Translations under genes and position numbers: made by a program | The notes under the pieces: generated by a model | The model's database searches: none | What the model was told of the DNA's origin: nothing | The model's input: only the letters and a program-made list of their open reading frames with translations | Assembly (NCBI GenBank): GCA_033812795.1 | Contig: JAPXSY010000004.1 | Coordinates: 29,996-93,995 of the forward strand | Origin: JAPXSY01 sp033812795 | GTDB lineage: Bacteria > Verrucomicrobiota > Kiritimatiellia > RFP12 > UBA1067 | DNA length: 64,000 bases | Direction: 5' to 3' | Part shown: one piece after another, positions 17,936 through 25,559 of the stretch | Position numbering within the stretch: the first letter of the stretch is position 1 | Layout of the letters: every line of letters begins with the position of its first letter

Positions 17936-18448
17936 ATGAGCGAAGAAGAAGCGAAGAAAGAAGCGAAGAAAGAAGAAGAGCAGGCCGCTGCTTCCGAGCA
18001 GCAGCCGGAGATCAGTGAGGCGCAGGCCGTGTTATCCGAGGGGGATGACCCCACCAAAACCGGTACCGCGGATGTGGCTAAGAAAAAAGGCAAGACAAAG
18101 TCGATTCCCGCGGGCATCGCCTTTGTCCGGTCGACGTTCAACAACACGCTGGTATCGATTACGGATGCCCGCGGCGGGGTGATCGCCTGGAGTTCGGCCG
18201 GGAAGGCCGGATTCAAGGGATCGCGCAAGAGCACCGCGTTCGCGGCCACCATGGTAGCGCAGGATGCCGCCCGTCAGGCGATCGCCAAAGGGATGCACGA
18301 AGTGGAAGTCAGGATTCAGGGCGCAGGCGCGGGCCGCGAATCGGCCGTGCGCGCGATCCAGTCCGTCGGCATTCACATCACCCTGCTCAAGGATTGCACG
18401 CCGATCCCCCATAACGGGTGCCGTCCGCGTAAACGGAGGAGAGTCTAA
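17936..18448 (+). CDS. rpsK: 30S ribosomal protein S11 with acidic N-terminal extension
   Basis: Platform protein of the 30S subunit. 170 residues against about 127-130 normally. The core begins near residue 57 (AGIAFVRSTFNNTLVSITD) and ends with PIPHNGCRPRKRRRV as usual. The first ~45 residues are an extra low-complexity Glu/Lys/Ala/Gln segment (MSEEEAKKEAKKEEEQAAAS). No Met codon near the core gives a better start, and the 77-bp gap after rpsM fits this start, so the extension is probably real. Its role is unknown. Confidence 0.95.
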   Translation: MSEEEAKKEAKKEEEQAAASEQQPEISEAQAVLSEGDDPTKTGTADVAKKKGKTKSIPAGIAFVRSTFNNTLVSITDARGGVIAWSSAGKAGFKGSRKSTAFAATMVAQDAARQAIAKGMHEVEVRIQGAGAGRESAVRAIQSVGIHITLLKDCTPIPHNGCRPRKRRRV

Positions 18449-18449
18449 C

Positions 18450-19079
18450 ATGGGAAGATATACTGGCCCCGTTTGCCGCATTTGCCGGCGCGAGGGGCAA
18501 AAGCTGTTTTTGAAGGGCGCACGGTGCTACATGGCGAAGTGCGCGATCGAGCAGGGCAAGCCGGCGCCCGGTCAGCACGGCACGCGCCGCGGCCGTAAAA
18601 TTTCCGGATACGGGGAGCAACTCCGCCAGAAGCAGAGCCTGCGACGCCAGTTCGGCATGCAGGAACTGCAGTTCAAGCGGTTCTTCAAAGAGGCCCTGCG
18701 CCGGAAAGGGGTCACCGGCGAGATCTTGCTGCAGTTGTTGGAAACCCGCATGGACAATCTGGTTTACCGGCTCGGTTTCGCGTCTTCGCGCCGCGCTGCC
18801 CGTCAGTTCGTGCTCCACGGCCACATGGCGGTGAACGGCAAGAAGGTCGCGGTCCCCTCCATGATCCTCAAGGTCGGGGATGTGATTGAAGTCCGGGACC
18901 GCGCACGTAGCCGAGACCTCGCCACACGCAGCCTTGAGGCCGCCACCACCCAGCAGACGCCGGCCTGGCTCGCGCTGGACAGGAAGGCCTTCCGCGCTGA
19001 GTTGTTGAGTATCCCGACGCGCGAGCAGATCGCGCCGATCGTGGATGAGCAGGCGATTGTCGAATTGTACTCGCGTTAA
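18450..19079 (+). CDS. rpsD: 30S ribosomal protein S4
   Basis: Assembly-initiating 16S rRNA-binding protein. 209 residues from the ATG at 18450, one base after the rpsK stop; AACGGAGGA precedes it. The N-terminus carries four cysteines (CRIC, then Cys in GARCYMAKC) as in zinc-binding S4 proteins, followed by the S4 RNA-binding domain (METRMDNLVYRLGFASSRRA is recognisable with LETRMDN). Confidence 0.97.
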   Translation: MGRYTGPVCRICRREGQKLFLKGARCYMAKCAIEQGKPAPGQHGTRRGRKISGYGEQLRQKQSLRRQFGMQELQFKRFFKEALRRKGVTGEILLQLLETRMDNLVYRLGFASSRRAARQFVLHGHMAVNGKKVAVPSMILKVGDVIEVRDRARSRDLATRSLEAATTQQTPAWLALDRKAFRAELLSIPTREQIAPIVDEQAIVELYSR

Positions 19080-19144
19080 GCGCAGATGTACTGACGGCCG
19101 CCGTCTCCCAAAGGGGGGGCGGGCGGTCTGAAAGGAATGGGAAC

Positions 19145-20140
19145 ATGCCGATTCGTTTAAGCCATTTTGAGATGCCCCGGCGCGTGCAGAAGGAAGAGAA
19201 CACCGCGACCGCGACCTATACGCGTTTTGTCGCGGAGCCGTTTGAGGTGGGTTACGCCCGCACCATCGGCAACTCGATCCGACGTGTGCTGTTGTCCTCT
19301 ATCGAGGGCGTGGCGGTCACCTCCGTGAAGATCGCGGGCGCGAGTCACGAGTTCTGCGCCCTGCCCGGCATCAGCGAGGATGTCACGGACATCATCCTGA
19401 ACCTCAAGCGGCTGTTGTTCAAGAGCTATAGCCGTAACCCGGTCTGGATCAAGTTGCACAAGAAGGGGCCGTGCGTCGTGACGGCGGCGGATTTTGCCGA
19501 GGAGAGTGCGGTGGAGGTGCTCAACCCCACTCAGTACATCGCCACGCTGGATACAGACGGGGTGCTGGACCTGGAGGCGGAAATCCGTATAGGACGCGGG
19601 TTCTGTCCGGCCGAGGGCAACAAGACGCCGGAACAGGAGATCGGGCGCATTCCGATCGATAGCGTTTTCTCTCCGGTCACCCGTGTGAATTTCCTCGTGG
19701 AAAACACCCGGGTGGGGCAGCGCACGGATTATGAGAAGCTGATCCTCGATGTCTGGACCGACGGGCGTGTCTCGCCGGAGGAAGCCCTCAAGACCTCGGC
19801 GGCCGTGTTGCGCCACCACCTCGACGTGTTTGTGGACTATAGCGAGGAAGTGCTGGAGTTCGAGGAGTCGGAGAAGAAGGTCGATGAGGAGCGTGACCGT
19901 CTGCGCCGTATCCTTAACATGAGCGTGAACGAGATCGAGTTGAGTGTCCGCGCCGCGAACTGCCTGAACAACGCGAACATCACCACGGTGGGCGAGTTGG
20001 CGATGAAGACCGAGGCCGACATGTTGAAGTACCGGAACTTCGGCAAGAAATCGCTGAACGAGATCAAGGATAAACTCACCGAGTTGGGGCTCTATCTGGG
20101 GTACAAGTTCGACCCGGACCTGTTCGAAGATAACAAGTAA
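19145..20140 (+). CDS. rpoA: DNA-directed RNA polymerase subunit alpha
   Basis: 331 residues, normal length. The N-terminal dimerisation domain includes EPFEVGYARTIGNSIRRVLL and the assembly region. The alpha-CTD begins after an acidic linker (EEVLEFEESEKKVDEERDR) and contains ELSVRAANCLNNANITTVGE and the FGKKSLNEIKDKL helix that contacts UP elements and activators. GAAAGGAAT precedes the ATG. It sits between rpsD and rplQ as in the standard alpha operon. Confidence 0.97.
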   Translation: MPIRLSHFEMPRRVQKEENTATATYTRFVAEPFEVGYARTIGNSIRRVLLSSIEGVAVTSVKIAGASHEFCALPGISEDVTDIILNLKRLLFKSYSRNPVWIKLHKKGPCVVTAADFAEESAVEVLNPTQYIATLDTDGVLDLEAEIRIGRGFCPAEGNKTPEQEIGRIPIDSVFSPVTRVNFLVENTRVGQRTDYEKLILDVWTDGRVSPEEALKTSAAVLRHHLDVFVDYSEEVLEFEESEKKVDEERDRLRRILNMSVNEIELSVRAANCLNNANITTVGELAMKTEADMLKYRNFGKKSLNEIKDKLTELGLYLGYKFDPDLFEDNK

Positions 20141-20159
20141 ACGTTTGAGGTTCTGAGAG

Positions 20160-20570
20160 ATGCGTCATAAAAGATTAGCGAAAAAGTTCGGGCGGTCCAT
20201 GTCACATCGTAAGGCGCTCATGAGCAGCCTTGTGGCGAATCTGGTGCTGCAGGACAGCATCAAGACGACGTTGGCCAAAGCGAAACAGGCCCGTAAGGAT
20301 GCCGAGAAGATGGTCACGCTGGCCCGGAAAGGGACCTTGGCCTCACGGCGTCTTGCGGCGGCGCGTCTGCGGAGCCCGTCCGCCGTGCAGAGGCTGTTTG
20401 ACAGCGTCGTGCCGGCGATGGACGGTCGGAACGGTGGCTACACGCGGATTCTTAAACTCGGCCAACGCCGCAGTGACGGCTCGGAGATGTGCCTGTTGCA
20501 GTGGGTCGTGCCTCCGGTGAAGAAGGCCGAGGCTGTTGAAGCGGACGCTGCGGCGGCGAAGAAAAGCTGA
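20160..20570 (+). CDS. rplQ: 50S ribosomal protein L17
   Basis: 136 residues beginning MRHKRLAKKFGRSMSHRKAL, which is diagnostic for L17, with the GGYTRILKLGQRRSDGSEM motif. The C-terminal 20 residues are Ala/Glu/Lys-rich. It is the last gene of the alpha operon and is followed by the terminator at 20601-20626. Confidence 0.96.
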   Translation: MRHKRLAKKFGRSMSHRKALMSSLVANLVLQDSIKTTLAKAKQARKDAEKMVTLARKGTLASRRLAAARLRSPSAVQRLFDSVVPAMDGRNGGYTRILKLGQRRSDGSEMCLLQWVVPPVKKAEAVEADAAAAKKS

Positions 20571-20593
20571 GCCGACTGCCTGCCTGACGCGGT

Positions 20594-21070
20594 CTAAAAG
20601 GACGGTCCCCGATGGGGGCCGTCTTTTTCCTTTTCAACCCCCTGCCGCCGATGGCGCGCGCGTACCCGCCAGCCCGCCAGCCCCGCCGCTATCGACGCAC
20701 CCAACAGATTGGCCAGCGCGTCGAACCAGTCGAATCCACGGCTCACGGTCAGCCCGTGCTGGAAAAACTCCATGAGCAGCCCGTACCCGCCTGCGGCCAG
20801 TGCCACGCCGGTCCAGCAGGAGGCCCGTTCTTTGGCCTTTGGCGAGAGGGCGTGAAAAAGCGCGCGGGACAGCGCCGCATAGAGCAGGGCGTGGATCAGC
20901 TTGTCCCATCCCGGAATAAACGCCGCGGAAGGTATGACGCGCTTGAAATATGCGGCGGGAAGCAACGAGAGCATCGGGATCGCCAGCGCGATGAAAGTCG
21001 CCGGGGCAAAACGGGCAAAGGCCTGATGGCGAAAATCGAAGTTTCCGGAATCCTTTTTGTCCATGACCAT
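20594..21070 (-). CDS. VanZ family membrane protein
   Basis: 158 residues with about four transmembrane segments. The pattern GWDKLIHALLYAALSRALF, a central helix with GYGLLMEFFQHGLTVSRGFDWFDALANLLGASIAA, and a short basic tail fits the VanZ-like family. The DxLxHxxxY and ExxQ...R..D..D..xNxxG residues typical of the family are visible. Its function is undefined outside glycopeptide resistance. It is the last gene of a three-gene minus-strand set, and its final codons lie in the shared terminator, so the start MVMDKK (or Met3) is only moderately sure. Confidence 0.8.
   Translation of the reverse strand: MVMDKKDSGNFDFRHQAFARFAPATFIALAIPMLSLLPAAYFKRVIPSAAFIPGWDKLIHALLYAALSRALFHALSPKAKERASCWTGVALAAGGYGLLMEFFQHGLTVSRGFDWFDALANLLGASIAAGLAGWRVRARHRRQGVEKEKDGPHRGPSF
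20601..20626. terminator. Bidirectional intrinsic terminator
   Basis: GACGGTCCCC-GAT-GGGGGCCGTC forms a 10-bp stem (one G-T pair) with a T-run on the plus side and an A-run (TAAAAGG) on the minus side. It ends the ribosomal operon on the plus strand and overlaps the end of the VanZ gene on the minus strand. Confidence 0.85.
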
Positions 21071-21087
21071 AATCGATCGGGATCGTG

Positions 21088-21546
21088 TTACGGCTGTTGT
21101 TCGGCTTCGATGGACAGAACGCGGCCGTTCCGGAACTCGATGCGCCGATATTCGTAAGGGTGGTGGAAGAGGTCGGGGGACCAGAAGGTTTCGCGCCGCC
21201 AGATGACTCGTCCGCGCGCGGTTCGGACCGGATACAGGATAGGGCGCGCGGTCTCCACGGGCACGGCGTCGTAGGAGACATACGACCAGATGTTGTTGGT
21301 GGTTGTGCCGGTCACTTTCTGGAACACGCGGTCGGGGGTGCCGTAGAGGATCCAGACCGCATCCTCGGAATCCCCCGCCATGAGCACGCCTTCCCGCAGG
21401 CGCTGCTGGGTTTCAGGCGGCAGCGTCTCGAAAAACGCATGCTTCTGGCCGATGCGTTTTTCGATCAGCTCGCGCTGGGTGGCGCATCCCGCAAACAGGA
21501 GGGCGCTTGCCATCGCAGCCAACGGGAAGGTTCGCCACGCAGTCAT
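21088..21546 (-). CDS. Small lipoprotein, possibly SmpA/BamE-like
   Basis: 152 residues from the ATG at 21546, which overlaps the stop of the upstream EF-hand protein gene as ATGA. A lipoprotein signal (MTAWRTFPLAAMASALLFAGC) is clear. The mature part contains GDSEDAVWILYGTPDRVFQK followed by a W-S-Y, reminiscent of the SmpA/BamE pattern where a helix, a GxPD turn and W.Y occur. This is a weak resemblance only. It is probably exported and anchored to a membrane, working with its two neighbours. Confidence 0.75.
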   Translation of the reverse strand: MTAWRTFPLAAMASALLFAGCATQRELIEKRIGQKHAFFETLPPETQQRLREGVLMAGDSEDAVWILYGTPDRVFQKVTGTTTNNIWSYVSYDAVPVETARPILYPVRTARGRVIWRRETFWSPDLFHHPYEYRRIEFRNGRVLSIEAEQQP

Positions 21547-23762
21547 GGGCTCACCGCAGAGACGGGGGATTCCGCCTGCGGCGCGCGGAGCGCGCACGCG
21601 GCGGGCGGCTGGCGTTGCAGGCGGCGCGGCAAAACGGAGTCGAGCAGCCCTGTGAACCAGAGGGCCGCCACGACCGCGACAAGCGCCAAGACCACCAGCA
21701 GCACGTTCCGCGCACGCGAATCGTCCGCGTACGGATCCATCAGTTCGCGTGACGAATTTGCCGGCAGCACGGCCTCACTCGTGAAAAGGCGGCCCAACTT
21801 GAGCGAGAAGCGCAGGCGGCGGTTGATGGCCCACCCGCAGGCATTGAGGATCGGCGCGAGATCGCGCGCGCGCAGTTTGAACCAAGTGAGGATCATGGAA
21901 GGTCCCGAGACGATCAGCACTACGGCCATGATGCCGAGCGCCGTCTTCCAGAGCGGCAATCCCGCCAGCACACTGACGAGCCCGCCGACAGCGGAACCGA
22001 TCAGGCCGACCGCGATGCCGAGGGCCGCGACCGACGAGGCCAGGGCCGCGCCCTCCATCTTTTTGGGCGGTTCGGCTGGTTTCGCGGTTGCGGCGGCGTC
22101 GACATTTTTGGATGCGGCGGCGAGCGCCGCGTCCTGCCGCGCCGAGAGCAGCTTGTTGATCTGTGTGCTGATCATCGTCCCGATCTTGCGCCACGGATCC
22201 CAAAACGCTTCTTTGATCGAAATGGCGTTGTCCACGGTTTTGATGATTACAGCATCCCAGTCTTGCCCATCGACATCGTAGAAGATGCCGTTTCGTCCGA
22301 CCCAGAGCGTCTGCGCGAAGCCCGCTGTAAAGGCCGCGCAGAGGGTACGGGTTTTGGCGCCGGGCCGCGTGAGGGAACAGTAGACAAGGCAGCATTTGCT
22401 GGCCGCAGCCAGTGCGGCGTGGGCTTCCACATGATCGACCTCGAAGCAGAGGTTGCAGGCGCGGGCATCCATGAAGAGCGTGCCGACCTGAAACAACGCG
22501 GTAGCCTCCGGGTCGTAGAGGCGTCCCATGTTGACGTAGTTGTTCAGCAACGCGGCTAGATTCGCATGGTAGCGGATCAGTTGCTCCACCTCGGTGATTT
22601 GCGCGATTTCGGCTTCCAGCGCCACATCTTTGGCGATCAGCGCCGTGATTTCAGCCTGATCGTTTCCGTTGCGCAGGGCTTCCAGCCGGTCCGCGCCAAG
22701 GGAAGCGACTTCGGTGCCGGCACAGGCGGCCTGCCAGGCCGCGAAGGGGGCGAACCGGTCTTTCAACTCGCGCCATTGCGAGAGAGAAAGCGTTTCTGCC
22801 GCACCATCCGTGAGCGGGGTCACGACCGCATCACGGAACGAGGCCAGCGCGCAGGCCCAATACGGATTGACCCCTGCGGTGAGGGGAAGATCCCGGCCGG
22901 CTTCGATCCGGGCCAGGGGAAAATCCGCCAACCCGGCGTGGCAATCCGTGAGTTCCTTGTCGGCCAGCTCGGCCAAATCGGCGTCCGTGCGGCTGAGGGC
23001 CTGCGCGGCGCGCGGATCATATTCGGCCATGCGGCACCGGGTGAAGTAGTCATCGATTTTGGCGCGTACCGCTTGGAGCGCGTCAAACGCCGTGGCGGTC
23101 TGGTCGCCCAGCATCCGGATCGCCGGGTCAGCGGCGGGGCGGGCCACCCAGTCGAGGTGCTCCGCAACAGCGGTGAAGAATGCGTCGGTTTTCGTCTGAT
23201 TGATACCGGGCTTGCCGCTGCGGTCGGTCTCCGCGCCGAAACATGCGATGATCTCTTCGATCGTCTGGCGCAACGCTGGCGCGTCTGCGGCATCTGCGGG
23301 AATCACACCGTCGCCATTGAACCGGGTCTCGGCGAAGATCGCGGCAATGTCGCTCACATCAGCCAGGGTGATGGCGTTCGCATCGCCTTTCCCGAGATTC
23401 TTGAGAATACGTTTCGCGTTGGATAGCAGGGCCTTTCCTTCCGCGGTTCCGGTATGGATCGCGGCGAGGTTGACGGCGTCGCCGCCAACGAGCAACGGAT
23501 CGAGGGAGGTGAGGCGTTTTTCGAGCCAGTCGATGGCGTGCAGGATTTCCGACGCGCGAATCCGGCCGTCCGCATCGGTGTCCAACAACTTCAGGGTGGC
23601 GGCGTCAAAACGGATGCCGGTGGTCGGGCAACTCAGGGCGGTCCAGAGTTTCTGATCCAGGGTTTTCAAGTTAGCGAGATCCGCGCCGGTACGGAGAAGC
23701 GCCTGGTCAAGACCACCGCTTCTGAAGAAATGCCACGTATGCGTCGTGTTGGAGGTGTTCAT
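21543..23762 (-). CDS. Uncharacterised EF-hand-containing membrane protein
   Basis: 739 residues from the ATG at 23762 (MNTSNTTHTWHFFRSGGLDQ). I do not recognise the family. Two EF-hand-like loops are visible in the N-terminal third: DTDADGRIRASE (about residue 56) and NGDGVIPADAAD (about 145), suggesting Ca2+ binding. A long helical middle part follows, with CRMAEYDPRAAQ, an unusual C-N-L-C (about 450) and a Cys pair (CCLVYC). Hydrophobic helices occur near residues 570-625 and 688-708. There is no signal peptide. It shares ATGA with the downstream lipoprotein and starts 35 bp after nadA on the same strand. Confidence 0.7.
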   Translation of the reverse strand: MNTSNTTHTWHFFRSGGLDQALLRTGADLANLKTLDQKLWTALSCPTTGIRFDAATLKLLDTDADGRIRASEILHAIDWLEKRLTSLDPLLVGGDAVNLAAIHTGTAEGKALLSNAKRILKNLGKGDANAITLADVSDIAAIFAETRFNGDGVIPADAADAPALRQTIEEIIACFGAETDRSGKPGINQTKTDAFFTAVAEHLDWVARPAADPAIRMLGDQTATAFDALQAVRAKIDDYFTRCRMAEYDPRAAQALSRTDADLAELADKELTDCHAGLADFPLARIEAGRDLPLTAGVNPYWACALASFRDAVVTPLTDGAAETLSLSQWRELKDRFAPFAAWQAACAGTEVASLGADRLEALRNGNDQAEITALIAKDVALEAEIAQITEVEQLIRYHANLAALLNNYVNMGRLYDPEATALFQVGTLFMDARACNLCFEVDHVEAHAALAAASKCCLVYCSLTRPGAKTRTLCAAFTAGFAQTLWVGRNGIFYDVDGQDWDAVIIKTVDNAISIKEAFWDPWRKIGTMISTQINKLLSARQDAALAAASKNVDAAATAKPAEPPKKMEGAALASSVAALGIAVGLIGSAVGGLVSVLAGLPLWKTALGIMAVVLIVSGPSMILTWFKLRARDLAPILNACGWAINRRLRFSLKLGRLFTSEAVLPANSSRELMDPYADDSRARNVLLVVLALVAVVAALWFTGLLDSVLPRRLQRQPPAACALRAPQAESPVSAVSP

Positions 23763-23797
23763 GCTATCTTGTCCTTGCGAGCCACATTGATTGGGGT

Positions 23798-24700
23798 TCA
23801 GTGAATGGCCAGCATTGCGTCGATGGCGCGTCTGGCACGTTGTGCGATAGGTTCCGGAACGGTGATGACCGTCTGCAGGTCCCGCAGACTCCTGAGCACA
23901 TGCTCTACCGAGGTTTTTTTCATGTACGGACAGACGGCCTGTTCGAGCAGCGGAATAAAGGTTTTGTCCGGGTTCTCCCGCCGCAATCGGTGGAGGATGC
24001 CGGTTTCGGTGCCGATGAGAAAGACCGGTTCGGCCCGTTCCTTCACCCATTGGCACATGCCGCCGGTCGACAGCACAGCATCAGCGGCATCGCGGACCGG
24101 TTTAGGGCACTCCGGATGGACCAGCACCGGCGCGCCGGGATACGCGGCCCGCGCCGTTGCGATATGGGCCTCGGTCAGCCGCGCGTGCGTCGGACAGAAA
24201 CCCGGCCACAGGATAAGGTCGTGTCCGGTCTGCTCCGCCGTGTACGAGCCGAGATGGCGGTCCGGCACGAAAAGCAGCGGTTGTTGCGGCGGGAAACTCC
24301 GGGCCACTGCCACGGCATTGGCCGATGTGACACAGCAGTCGCTTTCGGCTTTGACCTCGGCGGTGCTGTTGACGTAACAGAGCACCCGGGCGTCCGGGTG
24401 CCGGGCCTTCATCGCGCGGAGCTGCTCACCGGTGATCATGTCGGCCATAGGGCAACCCGCGTCGGCCGCAGGCAGCAGAACGGTCTTGTCCGGATTGAGG
24501 ATCGCCGCGGTTTCGGCCATGAAATGCACACCGCAGAAAACAACCACGCGGGCGCGGATATGGGTCGCTTCGCGCGCCAACTCCAGCGAGTCGCCCGTGA
24601 AGTCGGCGATGTCCTGAATTTCGCCGGGCTGATAGTTGTGTGCGAGAATTACGGCGTCCCGCTCCGCTTTCAGCGTTTGAATCTCCTGTTCGATCCGCAT
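23798..24700 (-). CDS. nadA: Quinolinate synthase A
   Basis: [4Fe-4S] enzyme condensing iminoaspartate with dihydroxyacetone phosphate to quinolinate in NAD synthesis. 300 residues from the ATG at 24700; GAGGTGG lies 7 bp upstream, better than a TTG two codons earlier. Cluster cysteines are at 83 (AGCPMAD), 169 (PGFCPTH) and 257 (QAVCPYM), matching the short NadA form. AHNYQPGEIQDIADF and FVPDRHLGSY are further family blocks. nadB and nadC are not in the window. Confidence 0.96.
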   Translation of the reverse strand: MRIEQEIQTLKAERDAVILAHNYQPGEIQDIADFTGDSLELAREATHIRARVVVFCGVHFMAETAAILNPDKTVLLPAADAGCPMADMITGEQLRAMKARHPDARVLCYVNSTAEVKAESDCCVTSANAVAVARSFPPQQPLLFVPDRHLGSYTAEQTGHDLILWPGFCPTHARLTEAHIATARAAYPGAPVLVHPECPKPVRDAADAVLSTGGMCQWVKERAEPVFLIGTETGILHRLRRENPDKTFIPLLEQAVCPYMKKTSVEHVLRSLRDLQTVITVPEPIAQRARRAIDAMLAIH

Positions 24701-24928
24701 GATCAAGCCACCTCAAATGATTTGTCCGGTATTCCTTTCACTACGGTACCACAGGTTTCGTTATGACGGAACAAAGAAAAGGACGCACGTGTGCGACTGG
24801 CTATCGCAACTCTTAAGGTTTTGGAGGCGACCTCGCATTCGTGCGGCAAACAGGTAAGATTGAAGCGTCTTACACACACATGGCGGATAGAGGGTAGCCA
24901 GATTTACACTCTGAGACAAGCCGGAAAA

Positions 24929-25191
24929 GGCAATCGGTTCGTGACAGGGGGAAGAGTTATCGTGTACGGGTACGGGTACGTGAACGGGGTATGGCCAACG
25001 TTCACGCTCTCCAAATCGGTATCGGTATCGCTATCGGGTTCGGTATCGCTATCGGGTTCGAAATCGACTGTTGCGCCCACGCAGTGGCCCGCGGCGACAA
25101 GTGTAATGACGGCGGCGATTCCGATCCCGATCCCGATGGCGATAGCGCCGCAATGGGACCCTGAAACGCATGACCTTCGGACCCCCCTGTC
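24929..25191. repeat. Degraded copy of the MITE-like repeat family
   Basis: The left end GCAATCGGTTCGTGACAGGGG (24930-24950) and right-end sequence GAAACGCATGACCTTCGGAC followed by CCCCCTGTC (25163-25191) match the ends of the element at 41431-41692. The right terminal repeat is broken after CCTGTC. The interior (25010-25150) instead holds ATCGGTATCGCTATCGGG repeats and a reverse-complement counterpart (CCCGATGGCGATAGCG) able to fold into a hairpin. The stretch 24707-25559 has no credible gene. Confidence 0.6.
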
Positions 25192-25390
25192 CCGCCCGTC
25201 CCTCTCCGCCGACCCCGCCCCCCTTGGAGCAACTAAATGCCACTGGCCGCATCAACCCCGTTCGGAAGTAGTGGATGAGACCACCCCAGTCGCATTTGCT
25301 TTGCCAAGTGAGGTCTCCTGTGCGTGCGTTCATTGCTGTCTGGACGGGCATGCGGAGGTGGTATAAACTAACCGCGTTTTTTGTTTGTGT

Positions 25391-25413
25391 TGTATCCCCT
25401 ATGCGGGGATACA
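25391..25413. other. Perfect 9-bp hairpin upstream of the FAD oxidoreductase
   Basis: TGTATCCCC and GGGGATACA are separated by TATGC. It lies about 150 bp before the start codon. It could be a leader structure or an operator; there is no U-run, so it does not look like an intrinsic terminator. Confidence 0.5.
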
Positions 25414-25559
25414 GGATGCGGAACGGATTCCGATGTTCGAGACGGGGGGTCTTTTGCCGTGGCGCGTGTCACGGCGGACAAGGATTTGAATGTGCGCGGG
25501 TATGGAAAGGCCGTGAGCCGGTTTTTGGCGTACGGCGCGAAAAAAGCAGGGGAGGACAG

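Noticed and set aside
24791..25366. 191-codon plus-strand frame in the spacer after nadA
   Set aside because: It reads through ATCGGTATCG repeats (SVSLSGSVSLSGS) and the degraded MITE copy; no ribosome-binding site.
25391..25413. Hairpin as a terminator
   Set aside because: Perfect stem but no T-run on either side, and no gene upstream that would need one.
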